From the NCBI RefSeq assembly GCF_013778455.1, contig NZ_JACEHE010000051.1, positions 1 to 40,221 of the forward strand: 40,221 nt of DNA. The letters are read 5' to 3'. The stretch's first letter is position 1. Every line of letters begins with the position of its first letter. The translations under genes and the position numbers were made by a program. Below, piece after piece: positions 15,820 to 23,919 of this stretch. Origin of the DNA: Streptomyces himalayensis subsp. himalayensis (GTDB lineage Bacteria > Actinomycetota > Actinomycetes > Streptomycetales > Streptomycetaceae). The notes below the pieces were generated by a model. It was not told where the DNA came from and ran no database searches. It saw only the letters and a program-made list of their open reading frames with translations.

Positions 15820-18800
15820 TGGTGGCTCCCGTCGGGGCGCTCATGGTCGGTGCCGTGCGGCGGCTGCGTCGGCTGCTGCTCGTACGACCCGTCATAGGCC
15901 GTCGAGTCCTCGTCGTAGGCCGTCTGGCCGGACTGGCCGTACGACGCGTCGTACGCCCCGCCGTACGCATACGGGTCGTACTGGCCGGCCTGGTACGGCT
16001 CCGACTGGTACCCCTGCTCGTACGAACCGGCCTGCTCGTAGGAGCCCGCCTGCTCGTACGAACCGGCCTGCTCGTAGGAGCCCGCCTGCTCGTACGAACC
16101 CTCCTGGCCGTAAGCACCCGCCTGCTCGTACGAGTCCGCCGGGTACTGCGCGCCGTCCTGCTGTTCGCCGTACGTCCCGTACTCGCCGCCCCCGTAGCTC
16201 GGCGCCTCCCACTCCCCGTACGACTGCTGCCGCTGCTGCGGAACGGCTGCCGGGGTCTCCGAAGGAGGCGGTACGGCCCCTCGCTCAGCGGACTCCGCGG
16301 CGCCGCTCTCCTGGGCGGCCTCTTCGGCCTGTGCCCGGAGCCGGCGCGCGCGTCGCCCCTCCCCCGCCACGGGCTGGGCGGGCACGACGGGCTCCTCGGG
16401 CAGGTCGTCGTCGATGTCCCGGCGCCGGCCGGGCAGCGCGAGGACGACGAGGACGACGGCGAGCGCACCCTGCGCCCACAGCCAGGCGGTGTGGGTGACC
16501 GGAGCGTCGTGGGTGACGTCCAGCCGCCCGCCCGACGCGGGCAGTTCGAAGCCCTGGGCCCAGCCGTCGACCGTGGTCGCGGTGAGCGGGCGGCCGTCGA
16601 GTGTGGCCGTCCAGCCGTCGTCGGCCGAGTCGGCGAGGCGCAGCACGCGGCCCGCGTCGCCCGCAGGAATGCTGGTGTGCAGCTCGACGGGCCCGGAGGC
16701 GACGGGCAGCGGATCGCCGGACTTCGGGACGATGGCGGCACGTGAGACCTGCCGGTCCACGCGCCACAGCGAGCTGCCGTCCTGCTGGCTGAGGCGGCTC
16801 AGGCCCGGCGTGGCGTCCAGGACGCGGCTCATCTGGCGGGGTGCCCCGCCGCGTACGAGCACATAGCGCACCGCGAAGCCTTCGAGCTGGTCGGCCTGGT
16901 CGGCGCCGGAGCCCGCGACAAGGTTGGCGACGACCTTGTCGAGCTTCTTGTTGCTCTCGCCCGCCTCGGTCAGTTCGGCGTCGCCGAGCCGGGCGCCGGA
17001 GCCGCGCACCAGCGTGTACGCGACCTCGGCTTCCGAGTCGCTGTCCAGCACGAGGGTGCGGGGCTGGTCGCGGGTGTCGGCCTCCTCGGCGACGAACGCG
17101 GGCACCTGCACCGGGTCGCGCCGCTCCAGCGGCCCGTCGGCGCCGCGGATCATCCATCCCGCGGCAGAGATCAGCGGCCCGGCGACCGCGGCGAACGCAA
17201 TAAGCGCTGCCACCGGCTGCCGCCAGCCGAAGCTCTGCTCGGCCACGCGCGCGCGTGCCCCGTCGCCGCCGAGCACGGCGGCGCCCAGCAGGGCGATGCC
17301 GTAGACGAGGGTCGCGGGTCCGGCCCAGGTGGAACTGTTCGAGAGGGCCGCGAAGACGAGGGCGACGAGTGCGACGGCCCAGGCGGTGTACACCGCGGTC
17401 TGCCGTTCGCCGCGCAGCAGCGCGGCAAGCGCTGCGAGCACGATGCCGACGAGCAACAGGCCGGCGACCGTGCCGGGGCCGCCCGGCGATCCACCGAGCA
17501 GGTCGAGACCGGACGCCGAACCCGTCCCGTACTCCAGACCGGCCTCCGTGAAGAAGCCGAACGGCAGCAGCGACAGCGACCAGGGCGCAAGGATCAGCAA
17601 CGGCGTGCCGAGCGCGGCCAGGAAACGCAGCCCGTACGCGACAAGGTCGGTGCGGCGGACCGCGAGCAGTGCGATGCCCAGGATCAGCGCGATGGGCCAG
17701 ATGATGGGCGTGAAGGCGGTGGCGAGGGTGAGCAGCAGTGCGTACGCCCAGGTGGCGCGCCAGCTGCCGCGTGCGTCGCCGTGGTGCGCGAGGCCGCTCG
17801 CGGCGATGCCCGCGCGTGCGATGAGGGGCAGCAGTACGGCGAGTACGGCGGTGCCGATCCGGCCGCCCGCGAGCGCACCCGTGGCGGCGGGCAGGAAGGC
17901 GTACGCGACGGCCACCCATGCGCGGAGCAGCCGCGATTCGACGAGCGGGCGCGACGCGAAGTAGGCGGCGAAGCCGGCCAGCGGAACCGAACAGACCAGC
18001 AGAACCGTGACGGCCAGTCCGGTGGAGCCGAAGAGCACGGTGGCGAGCATCGCGACCAGCGCGAGGTAGGGCGGTGCGGACTGTGTGCCGCCGGTGCCGA
18101 CCGGATGCCAGCCGCTTGTGTAGCGCGCCCACAGCTCGGAGACGTCCGCGGGCGCGGGCAGCAGCGCCCCGCCGGCGAGGGCTCCCCCACCGAGCAGCTC
18201 ACGGCACGCTATGAGCGAGAAGAACAACAGGACCACGAAGAGCATGGGTCCCGGCTTGCGCGCGATGCGCTTGATCCGGGCGAACTGCTCGATCTCGAGG
18301 AAGTCGGCGTCGTCGCCGCCGGGTCCGGACTCGACGGCGCCGTGCCGCCCTCCGGAGGAGACTTCGGGGTCGGAGCGGCCCACGAGGTTGCTCGCGACCT
18401 GCTCCACGGTGGCCCGTACGGTCGCGCCGGGTGGCGGGAAGAGCGGCCGCAGTTCGCCCTTGTCGACCTGGGGTCTGCCGCGGCGGCGCCGGCCGGCGAG
18501 GATCCGCTCCGGCCGCAGCAGCACGGCGAAGAGGCCGGCGACCTCGTCGAGCGCCTGACCGGGCACCTTGCCGACGAGATACGCGAGCGTCCGCAGCAGC
18601 GTTCCGAGCACCAGGCGCAGCAGCACCCAGAGAAGCGCGCCCGTACGGGCGTTGACGAGCAGTGTGTAGACCGCGCCCGACTTGTCGACCCGGTGCGGGC
18701 TGGTCGCCGTGCGCCCGACGCAGTCGACGGTGCGGCGCTCGCGCGAGGACGCCTCCGCGTGCCGGACCACGGCGTCGGGCGCGACCAGTACGCGGTGTCC

Positions 18801-19634
18801 CGCGGCATGGGCGCGCCAGCACAGGTCGACGTCGTCACGCATGAGCGGCAGCCGCCGGTCGAACCCGCCGAGCTGCTCGAAGACATCACGCCGGATCAGC
18901 ATGCCGGCGGTGGACACGGACAGCACGGGCCGTACGTGGTCGTGCTGGCCCTGGTCCTGTTCGCGCCGGTCGAGGCCTGTCCAGCGACGGCCGCTGTTGG
19001 CGATGGTGACGCCGACCTCGAGCAGCTGCCGGCGGTCGTACCAGCCGCGGAGCTTCGGGCCGACGATCGCGACGTCCTTGCCGAGCTCGCGTTCGTTCTC
19101 CACGACGCGCAGCAGCTCGGCCAGCGCGTCCGGTTCGGGGGAGCAGTCGTCGTGCAGAAGCCACAGCCACTGCTCCGGTTCGCCGTACGGCAGGTCCGGC
19201 ATGTCGTACGCGTCGTCGCGCCAGGTCCGGTTCACCGGGTCCCAGCCGCTGGGGCGCCTGAGATACGGCAGGTCGTCCGGCGTGAGGACGCCCGCGGTGC
19301 GGACGGCCTCGTCGACGGCGGCGCCGAAGCCCGTGCGCCGGGCGAGGTGCAGCACCCGGTCGGCGCCGAGTGCCTCGGTGACCAGCTGGGCGGAGTCGTC
19401 CCCGCTGCCGGTGTCGGCCGCGACGGCGTTCTGCACGGGGCGCTCCTGACCGAGCAGCCCGGCGAGGGCGTCGGGCAGCCAGCGGGCACCGTCGTGCGAG
19501 ACGATCACCGCGGTGACGACATGCCGCGGGAACTCGGGCGGGCGGGTCGGGTCGGACAGCGCCGCCTGGCGAGTCTGGTCGAACACTGCGGAGGCAGCGT
19601 CGTACTGGGCTGCCGTATGACTGTGCACGGTCAT
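15816..19634 (-). CDS. Large membrane glycosyltransferase, GT2 catalytic domain plus polytopic C-terminal part
   Basis: The protein has 1272 residues. Residues 40-330 are a family 2 glycosyltransferase: VTAVIVSHDGARWLPDALAGL, AADTGSGDDS, the metal-binding LHDDCSPEPDAL, and MRDDVDLCWRAHAAGHRV. From about 345 there are many hydrophobic segments, interrupted near 400-470 by a basic linker. They end in an extracytoplasmic beta-rich region (about 870-1080), a last membrane helix and a long low-complexity tail. The tail has SYEQAG hexapeptide repeats rich in Tyr and Gln. It probably transfers sugar from a nucleotide or lipid donor during envelope glycan assembly; the substrate is unknown. I take ATG at 19634 (MTVHSHTAAQYD), but no ribosome site precedes it and an earlier GTG (19715) is in frame. 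Confidence 0.88.
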   Translation of the reverse strand: MTVHSHTAAQYDAASAVFDQTRQAALSDPTRPPEFPRHVVTAVIVSHDGARWLPDALAGLLGQERPVQNAVAADTGSGDDSAQLVTEALGADRVLHLARRTGFGAAVDEAVRTAGVLTPDDLPYLRRPSGWDPVNRTWRDDAYDMPDLPYGEPEQWLWLLHDDCSPEPDALAELLRVVENERELGKDVAIVGPKLRGWYDRRQLLEVGVTIANSGRRWTGLDRREQDQGQHDHVRPVLSVSTAGMLIRRDVFEQLGGFDRRLPLMRDDVDLCWRAHAAGHRVLVAPDAVVRHAEASSRERRTVDCVGRTATSPHRVDKSGAVYTLLVNARTGALLWVLLRLVLGTLLRTLAYLVGKVPGQALDEVAGLFAVLLRPERILAGRRRRGRPQVDKGELRPLFPPPGATVRATVEQVASNLVGRSDPEVSSGGRHGAVESGPGGDDADFLEIEQFARIKRIARKPGPMLFVVLLFFSLIACRELLGGGALAGGALLPAPADVSELWARYTSGWHPVGTGGTQSAPPYLALVAMLATVLFGSTGLAVTVLLVCSVPLAGFAAYFASRPLVESRLLRAWVAVAYAFLPAATGALAGGRIGTAVLAVLLPLIARAGIAASGLAHHGDARGSWRATWAYALLLTLATAFTPIIWPIALILGIALLAVRRTDLVAYGLRFLAALGTPLLILAPWSLSLLPFGFFTEAGLEYGTGSASGLDLLGGSPGGPGTVAGLLLVGIVLAALAALLRGERQTAVYTAWAVALVALVFAALSNSSTWAGPATLVYGIALLGAAVLGGDGARARVAEQSFGWRQPVAALIAFAAVAGPLISAAGWMIRGADGPLERRDPVQVPAFVAEEADTRDQPRTLVLDSDSEAEVAYTLVRGSGARLGDAELTEAGESNKKLDKVVANLVAGSGADQADQLEGFAVRYVLVRGGAPRQMSRVLDATPGLSRLSQQDGSSLWRVDRQVSRAAIVPKSGDPLPVASGPVELHTSIPAGDAGRVLRLADSADDGWTATLDGRPLTATTVDGWAQGFELPASGGRLDVTHDAPVTHTAWLWAQGALAVVLVVLALPGRRRDIDDDLPEEPVVPAQPVAGEGRRARRLRAQAEEAAQESGAAESAERGAVPPPSETPAAVPQQRQQSYGEWEAPSYGGGEYGTYGEQQDGAQYPADSYEQAGAYGQEGSYEQAGSYEQAGSYEQAGSYEQAGSYEQGYQSEPYQAGQYDPYAYGGAYDASYGQSGQTAYDEDSTAYDGSYEQQPTQPPHGTDHERPDGSHQ
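16014..16139. repeat. 18-bp coding repeats in alternating 36-bp order
   Basis: Seven consecutive 18-bp units encode SYEQAG-like hexapeptides on the minus strand. Units alternate between two codon versions, so 16014-16049 and 16050-16085 are identical 36-bp blocks. The later units (16086-16139) have diverged. Confidence 0.9.
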
Positions 19635-20043
19635 CGAGGTGCGGGCCCCGGTTCGATGGACTGCGGTGGACGCCTGTGCCCTGCGGGGCGACGGGTGTCT
19701 CGGACGAGGGCCCACACTAACGGCTGGCTAGCACGGCGGCCCGCCGCCTGTGGATAACCCACCTGCGACGGGCCGACTTTACGTGAGCATGTCTGCGGTT
19801 TCGTCGGTGGCATCTGCGCTGTTCGATCGGTTGTGTCCGTCTACGCGCGCGTGCCGATGGCGCTCTGTTCGCCGTGCGTTCAGGAGGCGGCCACATTCGG
19901 GCGGCGGCCACATTCCGACCGTGGCCACATTCCGACCGTGGCCACTGTCCGGCCAACACCACCGTCCGACCGCGGCCACTGTCCGGCCGCCGCCACCGTC
20001 CGACTGCTGCCACTGTCCAGGCGACGGCCTTTGCAAGACCGCT
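19635..20043. other. Intergenic region between whiB and the large glycosyltransferase
   Basis: The region is about 410 bp with no gene. It holds an eight-unit 17-bp array (19891-20026). Towards the glycosyltransferase it contains a candidate -10 TAGTGT on the minus strand (19714-19719), giving a leader of about 70-75 bases. I see no -35 for it. Confidence 0.6.
19891..20026. repeat. Tandem array of eight 17-bp units, each a short palindrome
   Basis: CCAC recurs exactly every 17 bp at 19891, 19908, 19925, 19942, 19959, 19976, 19993 and 20010. The best units read CCACATTCCGACCGTGG (two identical copies) and later units follow CCAC-YGTCC-GRC. Several units begin CCAC and end GTGG or CGG, giving CCAC-N9-GTGG palindromes. 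It starts 17 bp past the whiB stop codon. The period is not a multiple of three, so it does not encode a repeat protein. Confidence 0.93.
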
Positions 20044-20307
20044 TCAGACGGCTGCCTTCTTGAGCCGGCGGCGTTCGCGCTCGGAGAGGCCACCCCAGAT
20101 ACCGAACCGTTCGTCGTTGGCCAGCGCGTACTCGAGGCACTCGGAGCGGACCTCACACGCAAGGCAGACCTTCTTGGCCTCGCGGGTGGAGCCGCCCTTC
20201 TCGGGAAAGAAGGATTCGGGGTCGGTCTGGGCGCACAGCGCGCGCTCCTGCCAGCCGAGCTCCTCGTCCGCGTCCTCGACCAGCAGTTGCTGGAACAGCT
20301 CGGTCAT
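20044..20307 (-). CDS. whiB: WhiB, iron-sulfur developmental transcription regulator
   Basis: The 87-residue Wbl protein has the four cluster ligands Cys25, Cys48, Cys51 and Cys57, the GIWGG turn at 69-73 and a basic C-terminus ERERRRLKKAAV. The sequence is, from memory, nearly identical to S. coelicolor WhiB and orthologous to mycobacterial WhiB2. WhiB binds a [4Fe-4S] cluster and acts with WhiA to switch aerial hyphae into sporulation septation. The N-terminal MTELFQQLL and the lack of a longer extension separate it from WblE and WblA types. The ATG at 20307 has GAGGGG 6 bases upstream. A strong promoter and a possible BldD site lie upstream. Confidence 0.95.
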   Translation of the reverse strand: MTELFQQLLVEDADEELGWQERALCAQTDPESFFPEKGGSTREAKKVCLACEVRSECLEYALANDERFGIWGGLSERERRRLKKAAV

Positions 20308-20378
20308 GTGCGCCCCTCGTCTGTCTTTGCGTCCCCGTGATGCTGCCGTTACCGATACCGGTGAACGACACGAGTGAA

Positions 20379-20408
20379 ATTACAAGTGTGCAGCTCCGGG
20401 CGAGTCAA
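20379..20408 (-). promoter_or_regulatory. whiB promoter
   Basis: On the minus strand TTGACT (20403-20408), an 18-bp spacer and TGTAAT (20379-20384). Transcription would start near 20372, giving a leader of about 65 bases before the whiB ATG. Confidence 0.75.
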
Positions 20409-20435
20409 GCCGAGATCTGCTATTGAGCCCCTTAT

Positions 20436-20448
20436 TCACTCTGCGGAA
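20436..20448. promoter_or_regulatory. Candidate BldD box upstream of whiB
   Basis: TCACTCTGCGGAA fits the published BldD pattern TnACnCwGnGTnA at eight of nine fixed positions. It is 27 bp upstream of the whiB -35. BldD is known to bind the whiB region in Streptomyces; the exact site here is my inference. Confidence 0.45.
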
Positions 20449-21010
20449 CCAAGCCCGTACAGAAAGTGTTCAAATCGGCATAAACCATGACACTTGCCAG
20501 TGACCCATGCGGACTTTGTGATCCCTGCAGAGAAGGACGCTCCGAACTTTCATGCGGTTCAGTCAGGTGCCCCAAAGCGAAACGGATCACATTCGGATCA
20601 CAGGATCGCAACGGCGTTTGCTGCACCGACCTATGCGGCACCTGTCCCCGGCGCCACATGCACAAACCTTTCGCCATGCAGAGCAACCGGATGAGGTGAA
20701 ACATGTCCCACATACCGGGCATCAGGTTGACAGCTGACGCATGAACCGCTGTCCTGGTGGGCATGCTCGTGAACTTGGCGCTTTCCGTGACCCGCCCCGG
20801 CGGGTTCCTCGGTGCTGCCCGCACGTGCTGTTGCTGTTGCTGTCCCAGCTGTTGAGCCACACCGCGCTCCGGCTGTCCCCTTCCGCCCTCCCAGGGACAC
20901 CCTCCGCCCCGCAGGGGCACCCACCCGCCCGGCCGCGTCGGCCCTGCCGTCGGTGATCACGGGCGGCCCCACGACATCCAGCACTCTTCCGCCGAGGAAC
21001 CACCGCATCC
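20449..21010. other. Intergenic region upstream of cysteine dioxygenase, with short cysteine-rich ORF
   Basis: The first half (to about 20720) has clearly lower GC and third-position GC than the genes, as expected for regulatory DNA. It holds a plus-strand promoter candidate, TTGCCA (20494-20499), 17 bp, TGTGAT (20517-20522). It also holds an AAGTGT...ACACTT inverted repeat (20465-20495). A 70-codon ORF (20487-20699) with nine Cys, including CGLCDPC and CCTDLCGTC, is present. Its stop lies in the GAGGTG ribosome-like site of a 13-codon ORF (20703-20744), whose stop in turn overlaps the ATG of another ORF (20741-20956). None has normal Streptomyces codon use. They may be leader ORFs or chance. 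Confidence 0.35.
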
Positions 21011-21514
21011 ATGAACAGCGACAGCGACCTCCAGATCGCCGGCGACATCCTCGAGGTCCCCCACCTTCTCCAGCCCGCCCGCCAACACCCCGTCACCGTC
21101 GCCGAGTTCGCCGGTCTCGCCCGCTCCATCGCCGCCGACCGCGCGCAGTGGGAGCACCTCGTCCAGTACGACGCGACCTCCCGCTGGTACCACCGGCTGC
21201 GCACCGGGCCCGGATACGAGGTGTGGCTGCTCTCCTGGGTGCCCGGACAGGGCAGCGGGCTGCACGACCACGGGCCTTCGTCGGGCGTACTGACCGTGCT
21301 GGGCGGGCAGTTGACCGAGCGCACCGATCGCGGCACGCGCGCGTTGGGTGCGGGCTCGCAGCGGGTCTTCGCGCCCGGGTACGTCCACGAGGTCGTCAAC
21401 GACTCCCTCGAGCCCGCCGTCAGCCTGCACATCTACTACCCGGGCCTGACCGAGATGCCGATGCACGCGGCTCGGTGCGCCTCGCGGTACGCGGAGGACA
21501 CCGTCACGGCCTGA
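21011..21514 (+). CDS. Cysteine dioxygenase family cupin
   Basis: The 167-residue cytosolic cupin probably oxidises L-cysteine to cysteine sulfinate with Fe(II) and O2. The iron ligands are His85, His87 (GLHDHGPSSGVLTVLGG) and His140 (SLHIYYPG), and His126 (GYVHEVVN) lies in the pocket. The length is right for bacterial CDO. The ATG at 21011 has GAGGAA about 12 bases upstream, a wide spacing, and no other start fits better. It begins the plus-strand run before fbiA but is 90 bp from it. Related thiol dioxygenases act on 3-mercaptopropionate, so the substrate is not certain. Confidence 0.9.
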   Translation: MNSDSDLQIAGDILEVPHLLQPARQHPVTVAEFAGLARSIAADRAQWEHLVQYDATSRWYHRLRTGPGYEVWLLSWVPGQGSGLHDHGPSSGVLTVLGGQLTERTDRGTRALGAGSQRVFAPGYVHEVVNDSLEPAVSLHIYYPGLTEMPMHAARCASRYAEDTVTA

Positions 21515-21604
21515 CGGCCCGCGAGGAGCCCATTCACCGCTCGCGGTGGGCAAGGCCCCGCAACCGGCTCACGGGCTGTCGTACCCGCCTGCAAGACTTA
21601 CGGC

Positions 21605-22585
21605 ATGCGCATTGTGGTTCTGGCAGGCGGCATCGGTGGTGCCCGGTTCCTCCGCGGTCTCAAGCAGGCCGTCCCGGACGCCGACATCACCGTCATCGGC
21701 AACACCGCGGACGACATCCATCTTTTCGGCCTCAAGGTCTGCCCGGACCTCGACACGGTGATGTACACGCTCGGCGGCGGCATCAACGAGGAGCAGGGCT
21801 GGGGGCGTACGGACGAGACGTTCCACCTCAAGGAGGAGCTCGCGGCGTACGGCGTCGGGCCGGAGTGGTTCGGCCTCGGCGACCGCGACTTCGCGACGCA
21901 CATCGTGCGGACGCAGATGCTGAGCGCCGGATACCCGCTCAGCGCCGTCACAGAGGCGCTGTGCGACCGGTGGAAGCCGGGTGTGCGGCTGCTGCCCATG
22001 TCCGACGACCGCGTCGAGACGCACGTCGCCGTCACGTTGCCTGACAGCGGCTCCGCCGCGGGCTCCGGCGAGCGCAAGGCCATCCATTTCCAGGAGTACT
22101 GGGTGCGGCTGCGCGCGTCGGTGCCCGCCGAGGCGGTCGTACCGGTCGGTGCCGAGCAGGCCAAGCCCGCGCCCGGCGTGCTCGAGGCCATCGCCGAGGC
22201 GGACGTCGTGCTCTTCCCGCCGTCCAACCCGGTCGTGAGCATCGGCACGATCCTGGCCGTGCCGGGGATCCGCGAGGCGATCGCCGACGCGGGCGTTCCG
22301 GTCGTGGGCCTCTCCCCGATCGTGGGGGACGCGCCCGTGCGCGGCATGGCCGACAAGGTGCTGGCCGCGGTGGGCGTGGAGTCCACCGCCGCCGCGGTCG
22401 CCGAGCACTACGGCTCGGGGCTGCTGGACGGCTGGCTTGTGGACACCGTCGACGCGGGCTCCGTGGAGCGCGTCGAGGCCGCCGGCATCCGCTGCCGCGC
22501 GGTTCCGCTGATGATGACCGACGTCGACGCCGCCGCACAGATGGCCCGCGAGGCGCTCGCGCTGGCGGAAGAGGTCCGCGGATGA
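21605..22585 (+). CDS. fbiA: LPPG:FO 2-phospho-L-lactate transferase (CofD/FbiA)
   Basis: The 326-residue cytosolic enzyme joins the phospholactyl or phosphoenolpyruvyl group to the deazaflavin FO, giving F420-0 or its dehydro form. It opens with MRIVVLAGGIGGARFLRGL, the nucleotide loop, followed by VIGNTADDIHLFGLKVCPDLD, the FO-binding segment, and later PPSNPVVSIGTILAVPGIR, all CofD marks. No ribosome site precedes the ATG, and AAGACT (21593-21598) lies six bases from it, so a leaderless start is possible. The stop overlaps the first fbiB ATG (ATGA), so the two are coupled. The pair is in the same place as Rv3261-Rv3262. Confidence 0.96.
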   Translation: MRIVVLAGGIGGARFLRGLKQAVPDADITVIGNTADDIHLFGLKVCPDLDTVMYTLGGGINEEQGWGRTDETFHLKEELAAYGVGPEWFGLGDRDFATHIVRTQMLSAGYPLSAVTEALCDRWKPGVRLLPMSDDRVETHVAVTLPDSGSAAGSGERKAIHFQEYWVRLRASVPAEAVVPVGAEQAKPAPGVLEAIAEADVVLFPPSNPVVSIGTILAVPGIREAIADAGVPVVGLSPIVGDAPVRGMADKVLAAVGVESTAAAVAEHYGSGLLDGWLVDTVDAGSVERVEAAGIRCRAVPLMMTDVDAAAQMAREALALAEEVRG

Positions 22586-22624
22586 CGTCGGAGGGGGTCA
22601 CGCGGATGACGTCCGAGGGGGCCG
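22577..22624 (+). repeat. 24-bp tandem duplication carrying the fbiB start codon
   Basis: Units 22577-22600 and 22601-22624 both contain CGCGGATGACGTC-GAGGGGG with two or three changes. Each has an ATG in the fbiB frame, and unit 1 supplies the ribosome site for the ATG in unit 2. Confidence 0.9.
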
Positions 22625-23919
22625 GTGCGGCGGGCTTTCGGGTGTGGGCCGTGCCCGGGATTCCCGAGGTGCGGGAGGGGGACGATCTGGCCAAGCTCAT
22701 CGCGACCGCGGAGCCCGGCCTGGCGGACGGCGACGTCGTCCTCGTCACCTCGAAGATCGTCTCCAAGGCGGAGGGCCGCATCGTCGCCGCCGACTCGCGC
22801 GAGTCGGCCATCGACGCCGAGACGGTACGTGTCGTGGCGCGCCGCGGGACCCTTCGTATCGTCGAGAACAGGCAGGGTCTGGTGATGGCCGCGGCCGGGG
22901 TCGACGCGTCCAACACGCCCGCCGGGACCGTGCTGTTGCTGCCCGAGGACCCCGACGCGTCGGCACGGACCATCCGTGACGGGCTGCGCGACACCCTCGG
23001 CGTCGACGTGGGCGTGCTGGTCACCGACACCTTCGGGCGGCCCTGGCGCAACGGTCTGACGGATGTCGCCATCGGCGCCGCGGGCGTGCGCGTGCTCGAC
23101 GACCTGCGCGGCGGGACCGACGCGTACGGCAATCCGCTCAGCGCCACCGTCGTCGCCACCGCCGACGAGCTGGCCGCCGCGGGGGATCTGGTGAAGGGCA
23201 AGGCCGAAGGGCTGCCGGTGGCGGTGGTCCGGGGCCTGCCCCACGTCCTGGCGGAGGAGCCCGAGGGCGCCCGGGTGATGGTCCGTGCCGCCCGCGACGA
23301 CATGTTCCGGCTCGGCACGTCGGAGGCCGTGCGCGAGGCGGTGACCCAGCGGCGTACCGTCCGCGCATTCACGGACGAGTCGGTGGACCCGGGTGCGGTG
23401 CGGCGCGCGGTCGCGGCCGCCGTGACCGCCCCGGCGCCGCACCACACGACGCCGTGGCGCTTCGTTCTGCTCGAGTCGCCGGAGTCGCGGACGCGGCTGC
23501 TCGATGCCATGCGGGACGCCTGGATCGCGGATCTGCGGCGCGACGGCAAGTCCGAGGAGTCCATCGCCAAGCGCGTCCGGCGCGGAGACGTGCTGCGCAA
23601 CGCGCCCTATCTGGTGGTGCCCTGCCTCGTGACCGACGGCGCGCACACGTACGGCGATCCGCGCCGGGACGGTGCCGAGCGCGAGATGTTCGTCGTCGCG
23701 GCCGGCGCGGGCGTGCAGAACTTCCTGGTCGCGCTGGCCGGAGAGCGGCTCGGCTCCGCCTGGGTCTCGTCGACGATGTTCTGCCGCGATGTCGTACGAG
23801 AGATCCTGGAGCTGCCGGAGGACTGGGATCCGATGGGAGCGGTGGCCGTGGGGCACGCGGCCGAAGCGCCGAAGGCGCGACCCGTGCGGGAGGCGGGGGC
23901 CTTCATCGAGGTGCGGTAG
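22582..23919 (+). CDS. fbiB: Bifunctional F420 gamma-glutamyl ligase / FMN reductase-fold protein (FbiB)
   Basis: The protein has 445 residues from the first ATG. Residues 20-250 are the CofE ligase, which adds gamma-linked glutamates to F420-0 (VWAVPGIPEVREGDDL, VTSKIVSKAEGR, TDTFGRPWRNGLTDVAIG). Residues 255-445 are a nitroreductase-type FMN domain (QRRTVRAFTDESVDPGAVRR, TTPWRFVLLES, GSAWVSSTMFC), which reduces dehydro-F420-0 in the mycobacterial enzyme. A 24-bp tandem duplication at the 5' end creates two in-frame ATGs, 22582 and 22606. The first is coupled to fbiA; the second has GGAGGGGG (22590-22597) at ideal distance. The protein would be 445 or 437 residues accordingly. Confidence 0.95.
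   Translation: MTSEGVTRMTSEGAGAAGFRVWAVPGIPEVREGDDLAKLIATAEPGLADGDVVLVTSKIVSKAEGRIVAADSRESAIDAETVRVVARRGTLRIVENRQGLVMAAAGVDASNTPAGTVLLLPEDPDASARTIRDGLRDTLGVDVGVLVTDTFGRPWRNGLTDVAIGAAGVRVLDDLRGGTDAYGNPLSATVVATADELAAAGDLVKGKAEGLPVAVVRGLPHVLAEEPEGARVMVRAARDDMFRLGTSEAVREAVTQRRTVRAFTDESVDPGAVRRAVAAAVTAPAPHHTTPWRFVLLESPESRTRLLDAMRDAWIADLRRDGKSEESIAKRVRRGDVLRNAPYLVVPCLVTDGAHTYGDPRRDGAEREMFVVAAGAGVQNFLVALAGERLGSAWVSSTMFCRDVVREILELPEDWDPMGAVAVGHAAEAPKARPVREAGAFIEVR

Noticed and set aside
14162..18132. Several long Arg/Pro/Ala-rich open frames over DUF5719 and the large glycosyltransferase
   Set aside because: They are GC-rich shadows of those genes and have no family features.
19891..20026. CRISPR array
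   Set aside because: The 17-bp units are contiguous, with no spacers, and no cas gene is near.
20044..20307. WblE or WblA identity for the WhiB-like gene
   Set aside because: The N-terminal MTELFQQLL, the spacing of the four Cys and the position next to fbiA fit WhiB/WhiB2.
20741..20956. 71-codon ORF starting MNRCPGGHAR as a real gene
   Set aside because: Its second half is low complexity, runs into the cysteine dioxygenase leader and has no recognisable family; kept only as part of the leader-ORF idea.
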